From Anisakis pegreffii (Eukaryota > Nematoda > Chromadorea > Rhabditida > Anisakidae), in assembly GCA_035041965.1 (NCBI GenBank), contig JAPYMA010000206.1, forward strand, positions 372,001 through 436,000: a stretch of 64,000 bases of DNA. Reading direction: 5' to 3'. Below are positions 44,996 to 58,600 of the stretch, in pieces (the stretch's first letter is position 1; each line of letters begins with the position of its first letter). Under the pieces are notes generated by a model that had not been told where the DNA came from, searched no databases, and was given only the letters and a program-made list of their open reading frames with translations. The translations under genes were made by a program, and so were the position numbers.

Positions 44996-47045
44996 TTATA
45001 ACCAATACATGCACTCGCCGAAACTGAACTCACTCAAAAAAATAACAAATTAATTTCAGGTTTCTCTTACGATTCCTTGTCATATACAAGTGGTATGTCT
45101 ATACTCAGTTATTGACAATAAGCAAAATTGATTCTTCAAAACATTAATGAATTTGCGCGCATACATCCCAAACATCTCAGACTTTCATTAACCCAACCTT
45201 TATCATTTCTTCGCTAAATCTCCAACACACTATAATCTTCTTCCGCCTTATCCAATCACTGAAAAATCCGCTATTTTCATGGGTTTATCCCGTATTCTAA
45301 GGCACTGTCTATTGGATTCGATGTATGGAAAACATTCGTCAACTTTGCAATTCTTTACTAAAATATCACTTCATGTTCACGATGATTATTTGATTCAAAA
45401 TGGAATTATTTCAGTTATGATGGTAGGTAGGTGACAACCAAACCGTTCGTTTAAATGTGCAACAATAATGGAATGAGACCAAGAAAATAAAAGTAAATCA
45501 ATTGATATTATCTCTTAGGTTCCATCTGTTATTCTTGACAAGAACAATCACAGTTTAGAGAAGATCCAATAAACAGGTGATATACATACATAATAATGCC
45601 TGAACATCTGCGAGAATCATTCGACTATCAGAGGGGTATGCGGAGCAGAGCTGGCATACCAAAGTGAAAATATGAAGTTTAAGTATCAACTTTATGGATT
45701 ACATAGACAAATAAATCCTTATTTGCAGCAATATGAATAGGAAAGATAAATAAAGTCAGCTGATAAAAACTGGAATACGGGAAATGGACATGTTCTTAAA
45801 CATTAAACAAAGCACCAAATGATCACAAATCGTTGATGATCACAAATAAATCAATTGAGTATTTCTGGTGACTGGAGTTAGAATATTGAATGCTGTTGTT
45901 AGACGAGTTAGAATCGACAGAATATTTCCATTGAAAGAAAGATACAGAATCAATAAAGAATCATAGAACCGAGTGTAGCAGTAATAATTAAGAAGACAAA
46001 AACAGTAATGACAATTGTACTGACAGAAATAAAAACTGCGATAACAATGCTAATCACCTTTATGATGATCAACTAATCATCACGACGGTGATCAACAATA
46101 AGAATAACACAACAATAATTCTGCTATATCAAACGTAATCATATCGCACAAATCATAAACAGTAATAAATTAAATACGGTAATAAAGACAGTAATAAATT
46201 ACATATGCGCTCGGTTTTACATACAAAAATGCATTGTTCACAGAATAACAATTTAAACAAAATAAAATTATGTAAAATCAAAAGAACATCCACCAAAGAA
46301 CAAACACCGTTCTCAAGCTTGTAATTCTTTCAAATGATTGCTTCAATTTTCTCGTATCTTTATTACAAGATATTGATGGCATCCGAAATTTCATGTCAGC
46401 CCGCATCCGACCCACATAAAATTTCCCATTCCAACAGTCGAAATTCCGATCGTCTACTGGAATCGTTCGGTTGGAATCCGACTGTCGGAATTTTAACTGA
46501 AACTGTCAAAATTTTCCGACCTATCCTCAGTCAGTTGCCATCACGACTACAAGATAATCGATAATCGTGTTGAAAAGAAACAAAAAACTTCTCCTACACG
46601 CACAATAAGATTGCAAAAGTAACAAATGCACACACAATTAACAAATTCACGTTCGGGATGTAAGACCACTGCCCTCACTCCATCCCATGTTCCCCTGCTA
46701 AAAACACTAACTTACCAAATAAATCTTCATTTCACTTCAACACTCAAATTTCACCAATCAGCTAGCACAGATTCAGTCATTCATTCCTTTCCGAATATAC
46801 GCAATAACTAAATAATCACTATTCTCTTAATCTATTAACATTTCAACATTAAAACCTAACAAAACAATCATCAAAATGAATCGCATAACATGCAGCACGA
46901 AAAGCTTCGAAAGTTCAGAGTTTGTAAACGCATTCAATTGGTTATAATAATGACAATGGAGTGAATTTAATATGATAATTTAATATGATAATAATTTAAT
47001 ATGAATAACAAAACGATGCTTTTACAAATAAATAACTTCTTCGAA
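44996..47045. other. Spacer between small membrane protein and RhoGAP genes
   Basis: 2 kb, AT-rich, holding the degraded element at 46377-46525. No exon was supported. Confidence 0.55.
46377..46525. mobile_element. MITE-like element with TGGCATCCGA end (copy 2, degraded)
   Basis: Starts TGGCATCCGAAATTTCATGT, matching the inverse of the end of the element at 11070-11236, and shares AATTCCGA, GGAATCCGA-like and CTGTCA.AATTTTCCGA words along its length. The far terminal repeat is not recognisable. Confidence 0.55.
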
Positions 47046-50000
47046 TCAGAGATCCGCAAAAACCGTCTCATAATCGACAATTAATCGATAGCAAAAATTA
47101 TTCAGATTGTTCAACTGTGAAATTGGTACCTGAAAATAAAATTTCTCATATTCACTATCACTTCATATTTGAACAGTTTATAAGATTACTGACCAAATAA
47201 ACAATATCTTATGTGAATGAGAAATGATCGTAACAATTCCACACCCTGTCCATTTCATTCCAGATCTGATACCAATTGTCAAAGACAATAAAATCGAATG
47301 AGTAAATGAACAATATCAACAAAAAAGAAACAAACCTGTTGATCAGTGGGCCATGTTAAGTTCGGTCCGAACACTACACTCAAATTATTTGCAGTCATCA
47401 TATTTACATTACTATGTGCGGCTACCTGTAATATGCTTCAATATGCTTCGTTAACATTCCCTTCCTTTCATCCAATTCCCCATTACAGTGAGTTCAACCA
47501 TTCAAAATGTCACCAAAAACAAGACATTTAATATGGACAATGCCGCTCACCTCTCTCAAGAAACCACAAATTGTTTTCAGAAGTATCAAATTTTCGGCCG
47601 GTAAAAATCGCACAAATTCACACACTGCACTCAGTTTGTTGCCTTTCGGAACCTCTGAAACAAAAATGAAAGAAAAAATCAAAAGGGAATGAATACAATC
47701 TAAAACAATACACCTAAAACATTCCTAGCGCCCTCACCACAAAATCGATTCTTTCTTCTTGCTGCCCTAACACCCTCACATCGTTCAAATCAAATCATAT
47801 CAATCAATAATCATATCACATTTCATCAATCTGAACAGTTCCCTGCGCTATTCTCGTTCACTTCATACAAAAAAAAGATGCTAACCAAGGTAGGATTTAC
47901 AATAAACACTAAGATTTGCTATAATATTGTGATGAAAGAAAGGCATGAACTCGTAGTGATTAACTTGCAATTGCCGATTAAATAAACAAACAATCAAACA
48001 AATAAATAATTCATTCTTTCAATCATTCCGTCCACAATCACAACAACGTTTCATTATGAACATATTAAGTCTCGATGATATTATCATCCCAAATCTCATA
48101 TTCTCGATTCTTTTCGATATCTGTCTTGGATATAATTCAATCCTTCCCAAAATACACCATCAACCTAAATAAATCAAAACAAACAACCAACCAGCTAATG
48201 TCGTTAGTTTCGGATATAAAGCATTCGTGATCACCGGTTCACCTAACGAACGCAAAAACGTCTTCAACAATACGGATGCGTCTATTGATGCAGCAACCAC
48301 GTTGTCCTTATACGGCTCCTCATTCAAAAAATCTATTTGTTCTCCTGAAACAAAAAACAAAACATAAAATAAAACTTCTTAAAATATTTTCAAACCTAAA
48401 TGTTTGTAAACATTTTACATCTCCTGAAAAAAAAAGATTTTTCTCTTATTTTCATACCACAAAAAAACCCAAAAAAGAATAAAACACTATCAACGAACCT
48501 CGATCGACCCTCTCTTGAAGTCGTTTTATCGAAGAAACCTCAGCCGATCGACGAAATAGACCCTCAACGTGAAGTGAATTCTCACTGAGAAACGCTATTA
48601 AATCGGTGACAATCGGTGGAATGTCGCAGTCAGGATTGTGCGACAGGATACTGAAAGGATCGTTAACATAAAACAACTCAATAGAATACTCTAATATCAA
48701 AAATTTCTATCCTCAACACTAAATTAATTCATTCGAGCACACTATTAACATCGTTTTTATGTGCCCACACTTGTCATGTGCCATTGCTATGATGTGCTCT
48801 AACCTCAAGATATGTCCCAACTTCCTTATGTCCGATAGAACGAGAAAATAAATAATCTATCAACAGAAAATCGACGAAATTCTGCTGATCTGATACTTCA
48901 AAAAGTAATGATAGTAATTAAAGGAATGTGATAACACGATTACGAAAATGGTACTGATTATAATATGAAATTTACACTTTGAAATTTCCAAAAAAAGACG
49001 ACTCTAATCACGAAACAAATAAAAAGGAATGCAAAACCGTAAAAACGCTGTAAAACCAACAAACTGAGAGGCACGTTGAACTGCTGCGTTGGTCTTGGTG
49101 CTGTGGCCAGCAACGTTGGATTGATTTTATTATAACACATCAAATCGTTCGATAGTGTTGTTGCATTCTTGCTCGACGATGATGACAACTGCAGTGATAT
49201 GTCATGACTGAAATATCCATCTATCACTTATTCCACCCGATCAATGCTCACTGATAATGATAAAGGCTACAATGATACTGGCAGAAATGAAATAACAACA
49301 ATCAAAATAATAAAAATAGCAAAAATGTTAACAAAAAACAAAAGTAATAGTAACATATCAATGTATCTTTATTCAAATTTATTTTATTCAATCAGCAATC
49401 CCAACTCATTATGAGTTTATGCCCTTCTGTTATTAACAATATCACTGATATCACTAAATCACCAATATTACATTCTTCTTTAAATCTACCAACAAAAAAT
49501 CGAATCTACCAACAAAAAATGATATCAGTTATATTGGTGTTACAATTCAAACTTACAATATACTTATACTAATATATCTTACTAATACTAAAAACTCCCT
49601 CGGAACCAACGAGTTTCATGCCGATCTAACAAATTTCCCACAATGATGACATTTCAACAAAACAAACGAACTCTTTGATAGGTTGTGGTAAATTCAACTG
49701 TTCCACACGTAAATACGCATTGAGTTCATTCAAATAATTCACATAATGCACTTTTCGTTCGAATTTTATCGATATGAACGGTTTGAATATACCCCAAACG
49801 AAACGTATGAAACGTGTCGGATGCACCAGGAATAGTGCCTTCAGATTCTTTTTATACCTCAAATTTTATACAAACTCATTACTTAGAGCAATCGCTTTGC
49901 ATCAGACAATATTTCATAAAAAGTAATGAAGTGAGTTTTTAATCGGAAATGGATATGATGTGTTAAGGAAAGTGAATGACGAAAATTTTAAAAATATTTC

Positions 50001-51149
50001 TAGAACGGAGATATTTTTGAAATAATTTCAGAGATTCAACAGATTGAAAGATTAATAATAATGAAAAATTTTAAGATTTTAAAAAAGATACTTTCGGTCG
50101 AGGATATTATATGCTTGTAATAACCACTTCAACGGTGGTTTATTGTTACTTCTCAAACCATAATGAAAATAAACAATTGTATAATCCAGTTCTACAACTT
50201 TATTCAATGTGAATTGCAAAAATCTGAAATCAAATGAATCAATTGAAAAATCAATCAGCAACTGTTCTCAATAATTGCGAATCACACTAACTATCCCATA
50301 AATTCAATCCCACTTAACATTTTTCCGTGACATTAGGAAATAGATTCGCTGAATGGGATAAAACTAAAATTATGAAATAAACGACGAAATCAAAAACTAT
50401 GAAATAAACAAATAAAAAACCTCAAAAATTTCTGATGATCAAATGTTTTATTTGACGGAAATCGATACGCATAAATGACGATTATTGGCCTGAAATGTTT
50501 TCAAAATTACTCACCTACAACACTTCTCAGAAAAGTTAAAATATCCCAAAACTACTCGAAATCAAACAAAATTTGGTCCAACGATGGTGCAAGATGCTGC
50601 CTCATTTTATAATCAAAAATATCTAATTCAATCGATCAACCACAAATCGTGGCATAACCCTGATATGACTTTATTAAGGATCAGTACAGGAATTGAATCA
50701 AAACTGTCACAAGATGGAAATGAAACAGGAACCTGTGGAACTAAAGCAATCATATGTTCAAAAAGGAAGAAACGAGCGGGTAGCAGTTACCTTCCAACGC
50801 GATCTCCGTCCGCGATAACATTCACAATATCGTGCTGACTGATATCCGTGAAATCCTCAGCGAACGGATCGTCTGCGGCCAAATCCAGCTCTTTCTCGAA
50901 ATTGTCACGTTCCAGAAACGATTTCTGCATTGCATCACCCAAAACCAAACCTTCAAATTACCACTGGTGAACGCACATTCTTCCAATAAATCAAAAAAAA
51001 ACGAAGAAATAAAATTGTTTCCAACATTGCCAAATGAAAAATGACCAACTTGGAATGTTATTATCGTCCGCAGTGAACAGATCATCCTCGGCAAAGTCAT
51101 CTTCTGGCTCGATGAAGTCCGTATCGTCAAAGCTGTTTCGTACGGCCAT
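47046..51149 (-). CDS. Rho GTPase-activating protein, p50RhoGAP/ARHGAP1 type (Sec14 + RhoGAP)
   Basis: Switches off Rho-family GTPases (Cdc42/Rho/Rac) by stimulating GTP hydrolysis; the Sec14-like domain of this family binds lipid or membranes. Eleven exons in coding order: 51050-51149, 50791-50950, 50421-50489, 50092-50223, 49672-49857, 49061-49207, 48499-48650, 48192-48344, 47551-47654, 47336-47425 and 47046-47129. The total is 458 aa against 439 in human ARHGAP1. The acidic N terminus (residues 1-60) is rich in Asp and Glu. The Sec14-like domain spans about 75-215, with [11 protein letters not shown] and [11 protein letters not shown] Ser/Pro linker covers about 216-262. The RhoGAP domain spans about 265-445: EGLFRRSA around 294-301 carries the arginine finger, [12 protein letters not shown] the conserved Lys, and [11 protein letters not shown] the catalytic-face Asn. 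It is probably the orthologue of C. elegans rga-1. Introns hold fragments of repeat R2. Confidence 0.95.
47929..47986 (+). repeat. Dispersed repeat R2, partial copy
   Basis: Matches the distal part of 28757-28934 (GAAAGAAAGGCATGAACTCG ... GATTAAATAAAC), more diverged. In the RhoGAP intron between 47654 and 48192. Confidence 0.6.
49385..49482 (-). repeat. Dispersed repeat R2, partial copy
   Basis: Matches the start of 61844-62017 (ATCAGCAATC, ACTCATTATGAGTTTATGCC, ACATTCTTCTTT) with several differences. In the RhoGAP intron between 49207 and 49672. Confidence 0.7.
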
Positions 51150-53858
51150 CACTGTAACCATTCACCTCATTCTATGAATTCATCGCAATTTACACATCAT
51201 CAGCAAATGCTTACGAGTACACGATTCAGATGGCAAAAACAACGAAATTTCCAATGGAATATGGAAAAATAAATATTCTCAAAGTACATTTGTAGGTCTA
51301 AGAAAGTGGTCTGAGTGACGAGTTTTACACTACAATGAACGATGAATAATCAGTATGGCTGACGAATGCAGAAGAAAAACTTAATTGGCGATGTATGGAA
51401 TTACATTACAGTATTGATAAATATTGATAAAAATAATAGTGATAAAAATAATCGGTATCGATAGAAATAATTGATAAAAATAATCGGTGATATATTGAAT
51501 TTTACAGTACTGACAAACAAGCAATGAAGGTGAAACATAAGATAGAAATCAAGAAACAGAAAGGAAATTTTGGATTTCAGATTTGATCCATAACATAAAT
51601 ACCCTTAAAGAACAGCAAACAAAAACGGAAATATTTTGGAAATAAACTGAAGATTTTTAGACATTTCATGCACCTGAAAGATTTTAACATTCATTCATGC
51701 ATCCATTTCAGTAATAAAATATATCACGTCCAACTCAATCGAACAAAATTACACATCGAATCGATAACCCATAAAGCTGCACAATTCCGTCAGGAAACGT
51801 TAAATTGTCGTCGCATAACCTCGGGGCATTTTCATAATTAAACTGAAACCTTCTCGCCTCCCCCCCCCCCCGGAACAATACCCCTTTCAAATTCATATTT
51901 CATGATGTTTGCTAGTGAATTCCGTGGTCAAAAGCGAGCAACTTATCAAGTGTATGTTAAATCGCTCGTTTGTGAAAGTGTTGTTGCATTGTAGTACGGA
52001 AGAGAGAATGTCTTCCGAATGATTCAAGAGCCCTTGTCCGAAGACAGGGCAGGCAGACTTCTTTAATGACATACGAAATTCATAGGGAAGGAAATGAATC
52101 GAAAGTGAAATGTGTTCTGAGCTGAGACAAAAATTCGTAGAGAGAAACAGATTTATCGAAGGGATCAGTTCTCTGGGAGGGACAGAGGGTTTAACCCGTA
52201 GAGAGAGGTACTCTTCGAGAGAGAGAGACTCCTCTTAATCTGCTCCATCTGATCATTAAAAGAATCAGTTGGTTTATGAATAAACCCGAGCAATTGGGTA
52301 GTTGAAAATGGTAATCGTTATAGTCTGATGGTAATGCATCACTGATGATAAGAAGATTAACGTCACAAAGTTTGACTGCCCAATGAAATCGCTCAGTTAC
52401 AAGATATACCTTTCAAAAATCTATCAATATCTCTTGAATTAGACATTCCCCTTCAAGAACACGTATAATTTCCTGATAGTAGAGAATCTGCTGAATATGA
52501 TGATATGTAGAAATCATTACGTTGTATCGATGTTGTCAAGGTTTCGTACATTGGATAGAATTTCCGAGACTAATTATAAGAATTTTCAGTCATTTGATAA
52601 GCTGAAACGTTGTTTCGACGACGTTTCAGCTGACTAATTAGACTCGACTCCAAGCGCCCTATGAATCGTTTGAAATTTTTTGGATTATTCAATTTGTGCT
52701 CATCTCAAATGAAATCGCTTCTCTGTTCCAAACCTGAAAAACGAGTCAGTCGTATGAGTGTGACAACAAAAATGTTCATTCACCTCTCCTCAATCCCTCT
52801 AATTGATTTTTTCGTTAATTCCGGATTGTTGCTCATACGCTCAATAGTACATTTCTTTTTCTTAAAAGTGCATCTTCATCCATCAATATACATATTTTAT
52901 CCAATTGTTTTTGTGGTTTCTTTCGTTCGTTTTGCTGTGTCCTAATGTGTCAATGCGCATTCTTTATGCGTTGTTTCTTATTCTTTGCTCCATTTTCGAC
53001 AAAACATTTTTAAGCACAATCTCTTCATGTACTCCTTAGAATTCTTTAGAAGTACATTCTTACTTGAGTAATAGACACTATGATGCAAAAACCTGATTAT
53101 GAGCATGAGATTGTATAGCGGTGTTCGTTGGTTAGCTGCATCGTGACGTAAAGCTACTGCCCGCTGGCCATTTTGCTAATCGTGAACATTTTTTTGATCG
53201 GGACTGCATCCAATCCAATCATTTTTTCGTCTTGTTTTAAGAAAACGTCAGCAAAAGTGATATCATCACTGAATATCATAACTGAGGCATTGAATAATAA
53301 ATAACTGAAGGTTTTTTTTCGGGTGCTCCTCGTTCTCGTTGAAAATTCATAATGGAGCGATACATTGAAACGATCAATTCAAGGCGATTGAGTGCATGAT
53401 TCGCATTTCAGAGTAACTACATTCATCCATTTTCGAGAACAATTATGGAAGTAGAAGTGCTTCGTCTTTTCATATCATGACGACGACAACAACGATGATT
53501 ACTCTTGCTATTATTATTCGGACCCAAAAAAACACGCGAGTGCAAGATTAAAATGATATATGCATGTAGACATAATAGAATTTTCTGTGTATTTAACATT
53601 TGTTATTTTTTGGAAACATCATGCATGCATTAAGCGGAATGATAGTTATGTGCCCAGGCTGAAACGTTTCTATGCATGATTTCTTCGAAATTCTTGCCGG
53701 TTAGACCTAGCTCTTAATGCACTCACTGTCTATCGGCTCAGCTCAACTGGACTGCTCTGAACTCAGCTTAATTCAGTCCAGTTCAGTTTGGTTTATCTCT
53801 CCGCAACCGGTCTCTGGAGATGTTCTTCTTCAGATTTCAAGAAAAGATTACCTGATTA

Positions 53859-53935
53859 CCTGGATTACCCGGATTGGCCAGGTTATCAAACGTTGTAAGG
53901 TTGCTGGCCACAATGTTTGCGGTTCCATTTCGGTT
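53859..53935 (+). repeat. Dispersed repeat R1, partial copy
   Basis: CCTGGATTACCCGGATTGGC through TTGCTGGCCACAATGTTTGC matches the first 75 bases of 58862-59035 with a handful of changes; the rest is absent. Confidence 0.75.
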
Positions 53936-54096
53936 CTTGATCTTGCCTTCGTTTATCAGGTGATACTCAGTTTCTCTCTAATATCTTGAAGATCTCCCGA
54001 GTGGTCTTTTCAATCAAGAAAACATACAGAAGAAACAACCCTAGTGATGATATAGAGGGTGCTGCCTGCCCTGCCGTATGATATACACCGTATGAA

Positions 54097-54137
54097 GTGT
54101 GTGTGTGTATATGTGCGTATATGTGCGTGTATTGGTG
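54097..54137 (+). repeat. GT-rich microsatellite
   Basis: GTGTGTGTGTATATGTGCGT followed by a repeat of ATATGTGCGT. Confidence 0.7.
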
Positions 54138-55645
54138 TATATGCAGCACATAAAAGACGGTAAAAACCGGAAACCGGATGCATGAGATGTGTTGATGTAG
54201 CTGCTGCTGCTGCCGCATACACCCCATTGTTGGTTGGCATGCTGCTGGTTCCGTTGTTCGGTTAGTTGGTTGGGTGTTCACAATAAGATTTAGAAAAGGA
54301 TTCTTGCGTGTGCTGTTCGATTATTGCTCATAGTCAGATGTAGTATCCGTTTCGGGCAGTGTGATTGGGTTTGTTGCACATGCATCATGCATTGGGCCGT
54401 TTACTGACGATGATACCCTTTCGTGTCATTATCGATATGTGGTGTATGTATGACGTGCTGGGTTGGTTTGGTTTTGAGTATAGATTCATGCATCGGTTCG
54501 TTTACATCTTCAGTTTGCTTGAAAAGAACTCAATGGTGGTTTAAGGAAAACACTTAAAAATTATTGCGTATTCCATTGATTCATCGATAGAAACGAGCTG
54601 AAAGAATTGTTTGAATTGTTCAATGAATTCAATGGCTTATTTTTTCAGTTTTTTGTAGTATTTCGAGGTGATAGAGATGGATATTGGTTTAGATATATTA
54701 TTTAAAATCGGTTAATATTCGATTGCATGATATTCTGAGGTATTTCTGGTATGTGAGGTTTTCATATGAGGTGCCGAGAGCATTCTCATAGAGGTTATCG
54801 ATTCGATCATATAGGTTCGATCGTACGAAGTGCATCTTTCGGCTGATGCGTCTAATAGTTGAATATCGAACGCTTAAGATGTTTCACGACCTCAGGTAGA
54901 GTTGCTTAAAGGAGAAGTTAAATCAGATCACTGAAATGAATCCAGATATCACTGAAAATTCAGTCTTTCCGTGATCGGTTACTACTCACAGTTCATATTT
55001 AAGACAAAATGCTCACATTCAAGACAAAACATCTGAGTGCTGAGGCAAAGCGAGTACTATTCGAAGAGAATACTGCAGCGCAATAGAAACGGACGGACGG
55101 ATGTAGTGTGCTCTGCCTTGGTTAGAACAGCAGCAATAATAGAACTACGTGAATAGAGACCGATAGACATATGCACTGAATTCCGCATATACTCCACTCG
55201 GCTACTTTGTACTGGAAAAAAGGAATGTGGATGGAGCGTATTTTTAATTCCGATTGAATTCGCTTGAATTTAAATGTATTTATTAAGTGTTATTGTTGTT
55301 GTTATTTGTATTGTTTTATTAAATTATTCTTCTTCTGTTTTGAAAATGGTATTAATTCGCTGTTTTCGTGACATTCTACTGGATTCTGTATCGTAGGTGT
55401 TGAATAAGATTGCTTAATTGAAACAGTATCCGCAATTTAAGTTTAAGGCTAGAACCAAAAACCGAACCTGAACGTAGACGTTAGTGGTCTAATTTTGAAT
55501 CTGATCTGATGCTTGAGCCAGTTCGTCAAATTTGAGTGATTAAAACTTTCCAATCAGTCGTTCTGTTGTGTGACGTTCTTGTGATTTGATCAAAATATAA
55601 TGAGTGAAATGATTGTTTTAATTTAGTTGACTAATAACTGAATCA

Positions 55646-58600
55646 ATGAAAATGATTCATGTAAGCGCCGTGAATCGACACTCAAAAATGAACACTTCTA
55701 ATGGAAATATCAATAATAAAAGCACCACGAGCAGCATTAATACAACATCAGCGAATAAAAATAAAAGCAACAGCATCACCACGGCCACTAATGCAACGAT
55801 GTCGACGACTAGTAATTTTTTTTTTTGCTTATTTCTTTTTCGTAAGTCTTAAAATGCGTCTGTAATTAAGTCGTTAAAAATCGACTTCAATGAGTGTTCC
55901 TGTCCTCGGCCTTCCTTCGGTTGAACCATTCGTACCATAAAAATATTTGGTGATTTCTATTTTGATTGGATTACAAGGAATAAGACTGATAAAAAGATAT
56001 TTTAGGATCACAATCGGATCTGAATCCGCCTGGTGAGCCGTCATTCAACGAGATTTTGATCAATACAGTCCGGGAATATCCGGCATTATATAGTACTGCC
56101 AGAAGACCGTATGACGGTGTCGATCGACAACTGATCTGGAAGGAAGTGGCGAAAAGAATCGGACGGGACGTATCACGTTAGTGGTTTTGTTTACGAATAT
56201 TCGTTTATTATTATTTTGTTTACTTATTATTTTTATTATTTTACTATTATTATTATTTCTCTGGTCTTTTTAATGCCGAGAAATAATAACGATAAATACA
56301 TTAGTAAAAGAAGATGGGCAGGGCGTATAGCGAGAATGAATGATAACCGTTGGACTAGTCGAATAACACAATGGATTCCAAGAGGAGTGAAAAGGCCCCT
56401 AGGCAGACCACAAATAAGATTGGATGAACCATTCGTCAGAATGTTTGGTCAGAAATGGAAACGGTCTGCGCAACATAGAATAACATGGAAATCGGTTGAC
56501 CTGCGCCCACATCGAGAGCAGAGACAGTTTCTAAGGATTATTATTGTTCAGAGCTAAAATTTCAGCCGAATTCGCCAAGAAACGTTGGCTACAGCTGCGT
56601 GATCGTTACAGAAAAGAGCTGAAAATTGCAATTGCACAGAATTTCTCACAACCTCAAAAATGGAATCATTTTGCGCTTCTGAAGTGGCTCGACCCACATC
56701 TTCAAGGCAATGTGTACGTGTCATTTATTCACTTTTATTGTTATTGTTGATGTCAACTTCAGTTAAAATTTTTTGAATTTCAGGTTAAAATTTTGCCAAT
56801 TTCAGGCCAATGACAGCAAATGCAGACGCACATGCATCGTCCTCGTCATCGTTGGATAATATGAACAATTTGTCGTGTCTAGACGAGCTATTCAAGACTC
56901 ACAATTCATCGCAAGCATCAGCTTCATCCTCGCTGGCCGATTATGCAGCCGATCTAATGGCACATGCACAGACTAGTATTCGTTCGTTATATCGTTCCTT
57001 TGCAATTTATTATTCTCAATTAGGCACTCTGAACGGACATGAGTTTTTCGAGTTTTTTTAACGGTTAACAAGCGAATCTTTGAAGGTGATTAGTGGGGAA
57101 GGGGATATAAATTTGCTCAGAGTTAATTTTTTGATGGGTATTTGTTGAGGAAGAAGGAAAGTTTAGGGAATACGTTAGGGAATTTGCTTAGTTCTGTCGA
57201 CTGTCAACGATGAACAATTCTTCAGCGGTGGACACAACCGAATCGGATTCGTTGGACGATGTAAAGCCAATGTTATCAACGATACAATCGGTTCTGGCAG
57301 CCACTGAAGTCAAATTGGCCAACGATCAGACGGCCGTTTCTTCAGTGGCATCGAACACAAATCGTGACACTGACAATAATATGGGTAACGCGTTCGAAAG
57401 TTTGTTTCGTTCTTTTTGATTAATTCAATTTTGATTACGATTTTAACGTGAATTATGTGAGATAATGTTGGATCAGTGGATGGATCCGTGAGATTATTTG
57501 CGCAATTTATGATACGTGATATGTTTATGTGGAGGCAAAACCTTATCGTTAACATTGACTGTCCACATGAGGTGATCACGGTTGTGATTAGAGTTTAGTA
57601 TTCCATCAGACGTTTTGTTTTCGAGAAATAAATTCCTAATAGTTTGTTCATTTTTTCATTTCTGCCTACATGAGGTGGTAACGGTTGCAATTAAAGTTTC
57701 GTATTCCATCAGACGTTTTGTTTTAAGAAACAAATTGCTAATGATTTGTTCATTTTTTTCGTTTATTTTTACCGATAAAAGAAGGTGTGTGTGAGAAGGT
57801 CATGAGGCACGATATGAAGTAACTTGAATGAAATGCAGATATCTTCTCGATTGAGAACGCAAACGGCGCAACATCGAAACAGTTTGACGCAAAACAATCG
57901 GAAATGCAATTCAACAGCAGATCGTCAGTATCGTTATCATCGTCGTCATCAGTGAATAATGATAATATTAATGATAATCAGTTGATGTCATCTACTGGAT
58001 CGAACGATAATGTGAGCAGTAATAAGCATTCGTCGGTTATTGATACGAATCGATTGAATCAGCCTGAGACAATTCGTGCGCATCCGAAAATGAATGTTGG
58101 TTTTGTTTCATTATTCGGTTTCATTGAATTTTTAAACGAATTTTTTAGTTTATTCCATCGTTTTCATAAAATTTCATTGATATCTTGTGATAATTTTATA
58201 CAATTCCAGTCGAAAAAAAATGTTTTTCGCTTCAACTTCACAAAGTAATTGATAGAAATAAATGTTGTTTATGGTGGTGATTTGTTCAATTAATTCAGTT
58301 TTTTTTTGTTTCAGAATGATGATTTGAACAATGAAAGAGGAGACGATTGTAACAATAATATTATCATGGAATCACCGAACTCACCAGATCTATCAAATAT
58401 AAATTGTAACAACATAACTGCTGGTTTTCTGGACAATGTGGATATTTTCTCGAACGCGTCCTATAGCAATAATAATAATATGAGCAGTAATAATAAGTAT
58501 TCATTGAACTTGAATCGATGTCGGACGCGAACAATTAATAAGAGTCACAACAAACATCGATATACGAATGCGCAATCGCTCGCATCGATATTGAACAATC

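Larger units (their letters stand above)
51150..55645. other. 4.5 kb divergent spacer between RhoGAP and MADF-BESS genes
   Basis: Holds the two divergent promoters. It contains a run of 12 C (51860-51871), AG-rich GAGAGAG words (52195-52230), a partial R1 copy (53859-53935) and a GT/TATGTGCG tract (54097-54137). No exon was supported. Confidence 0.5.
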
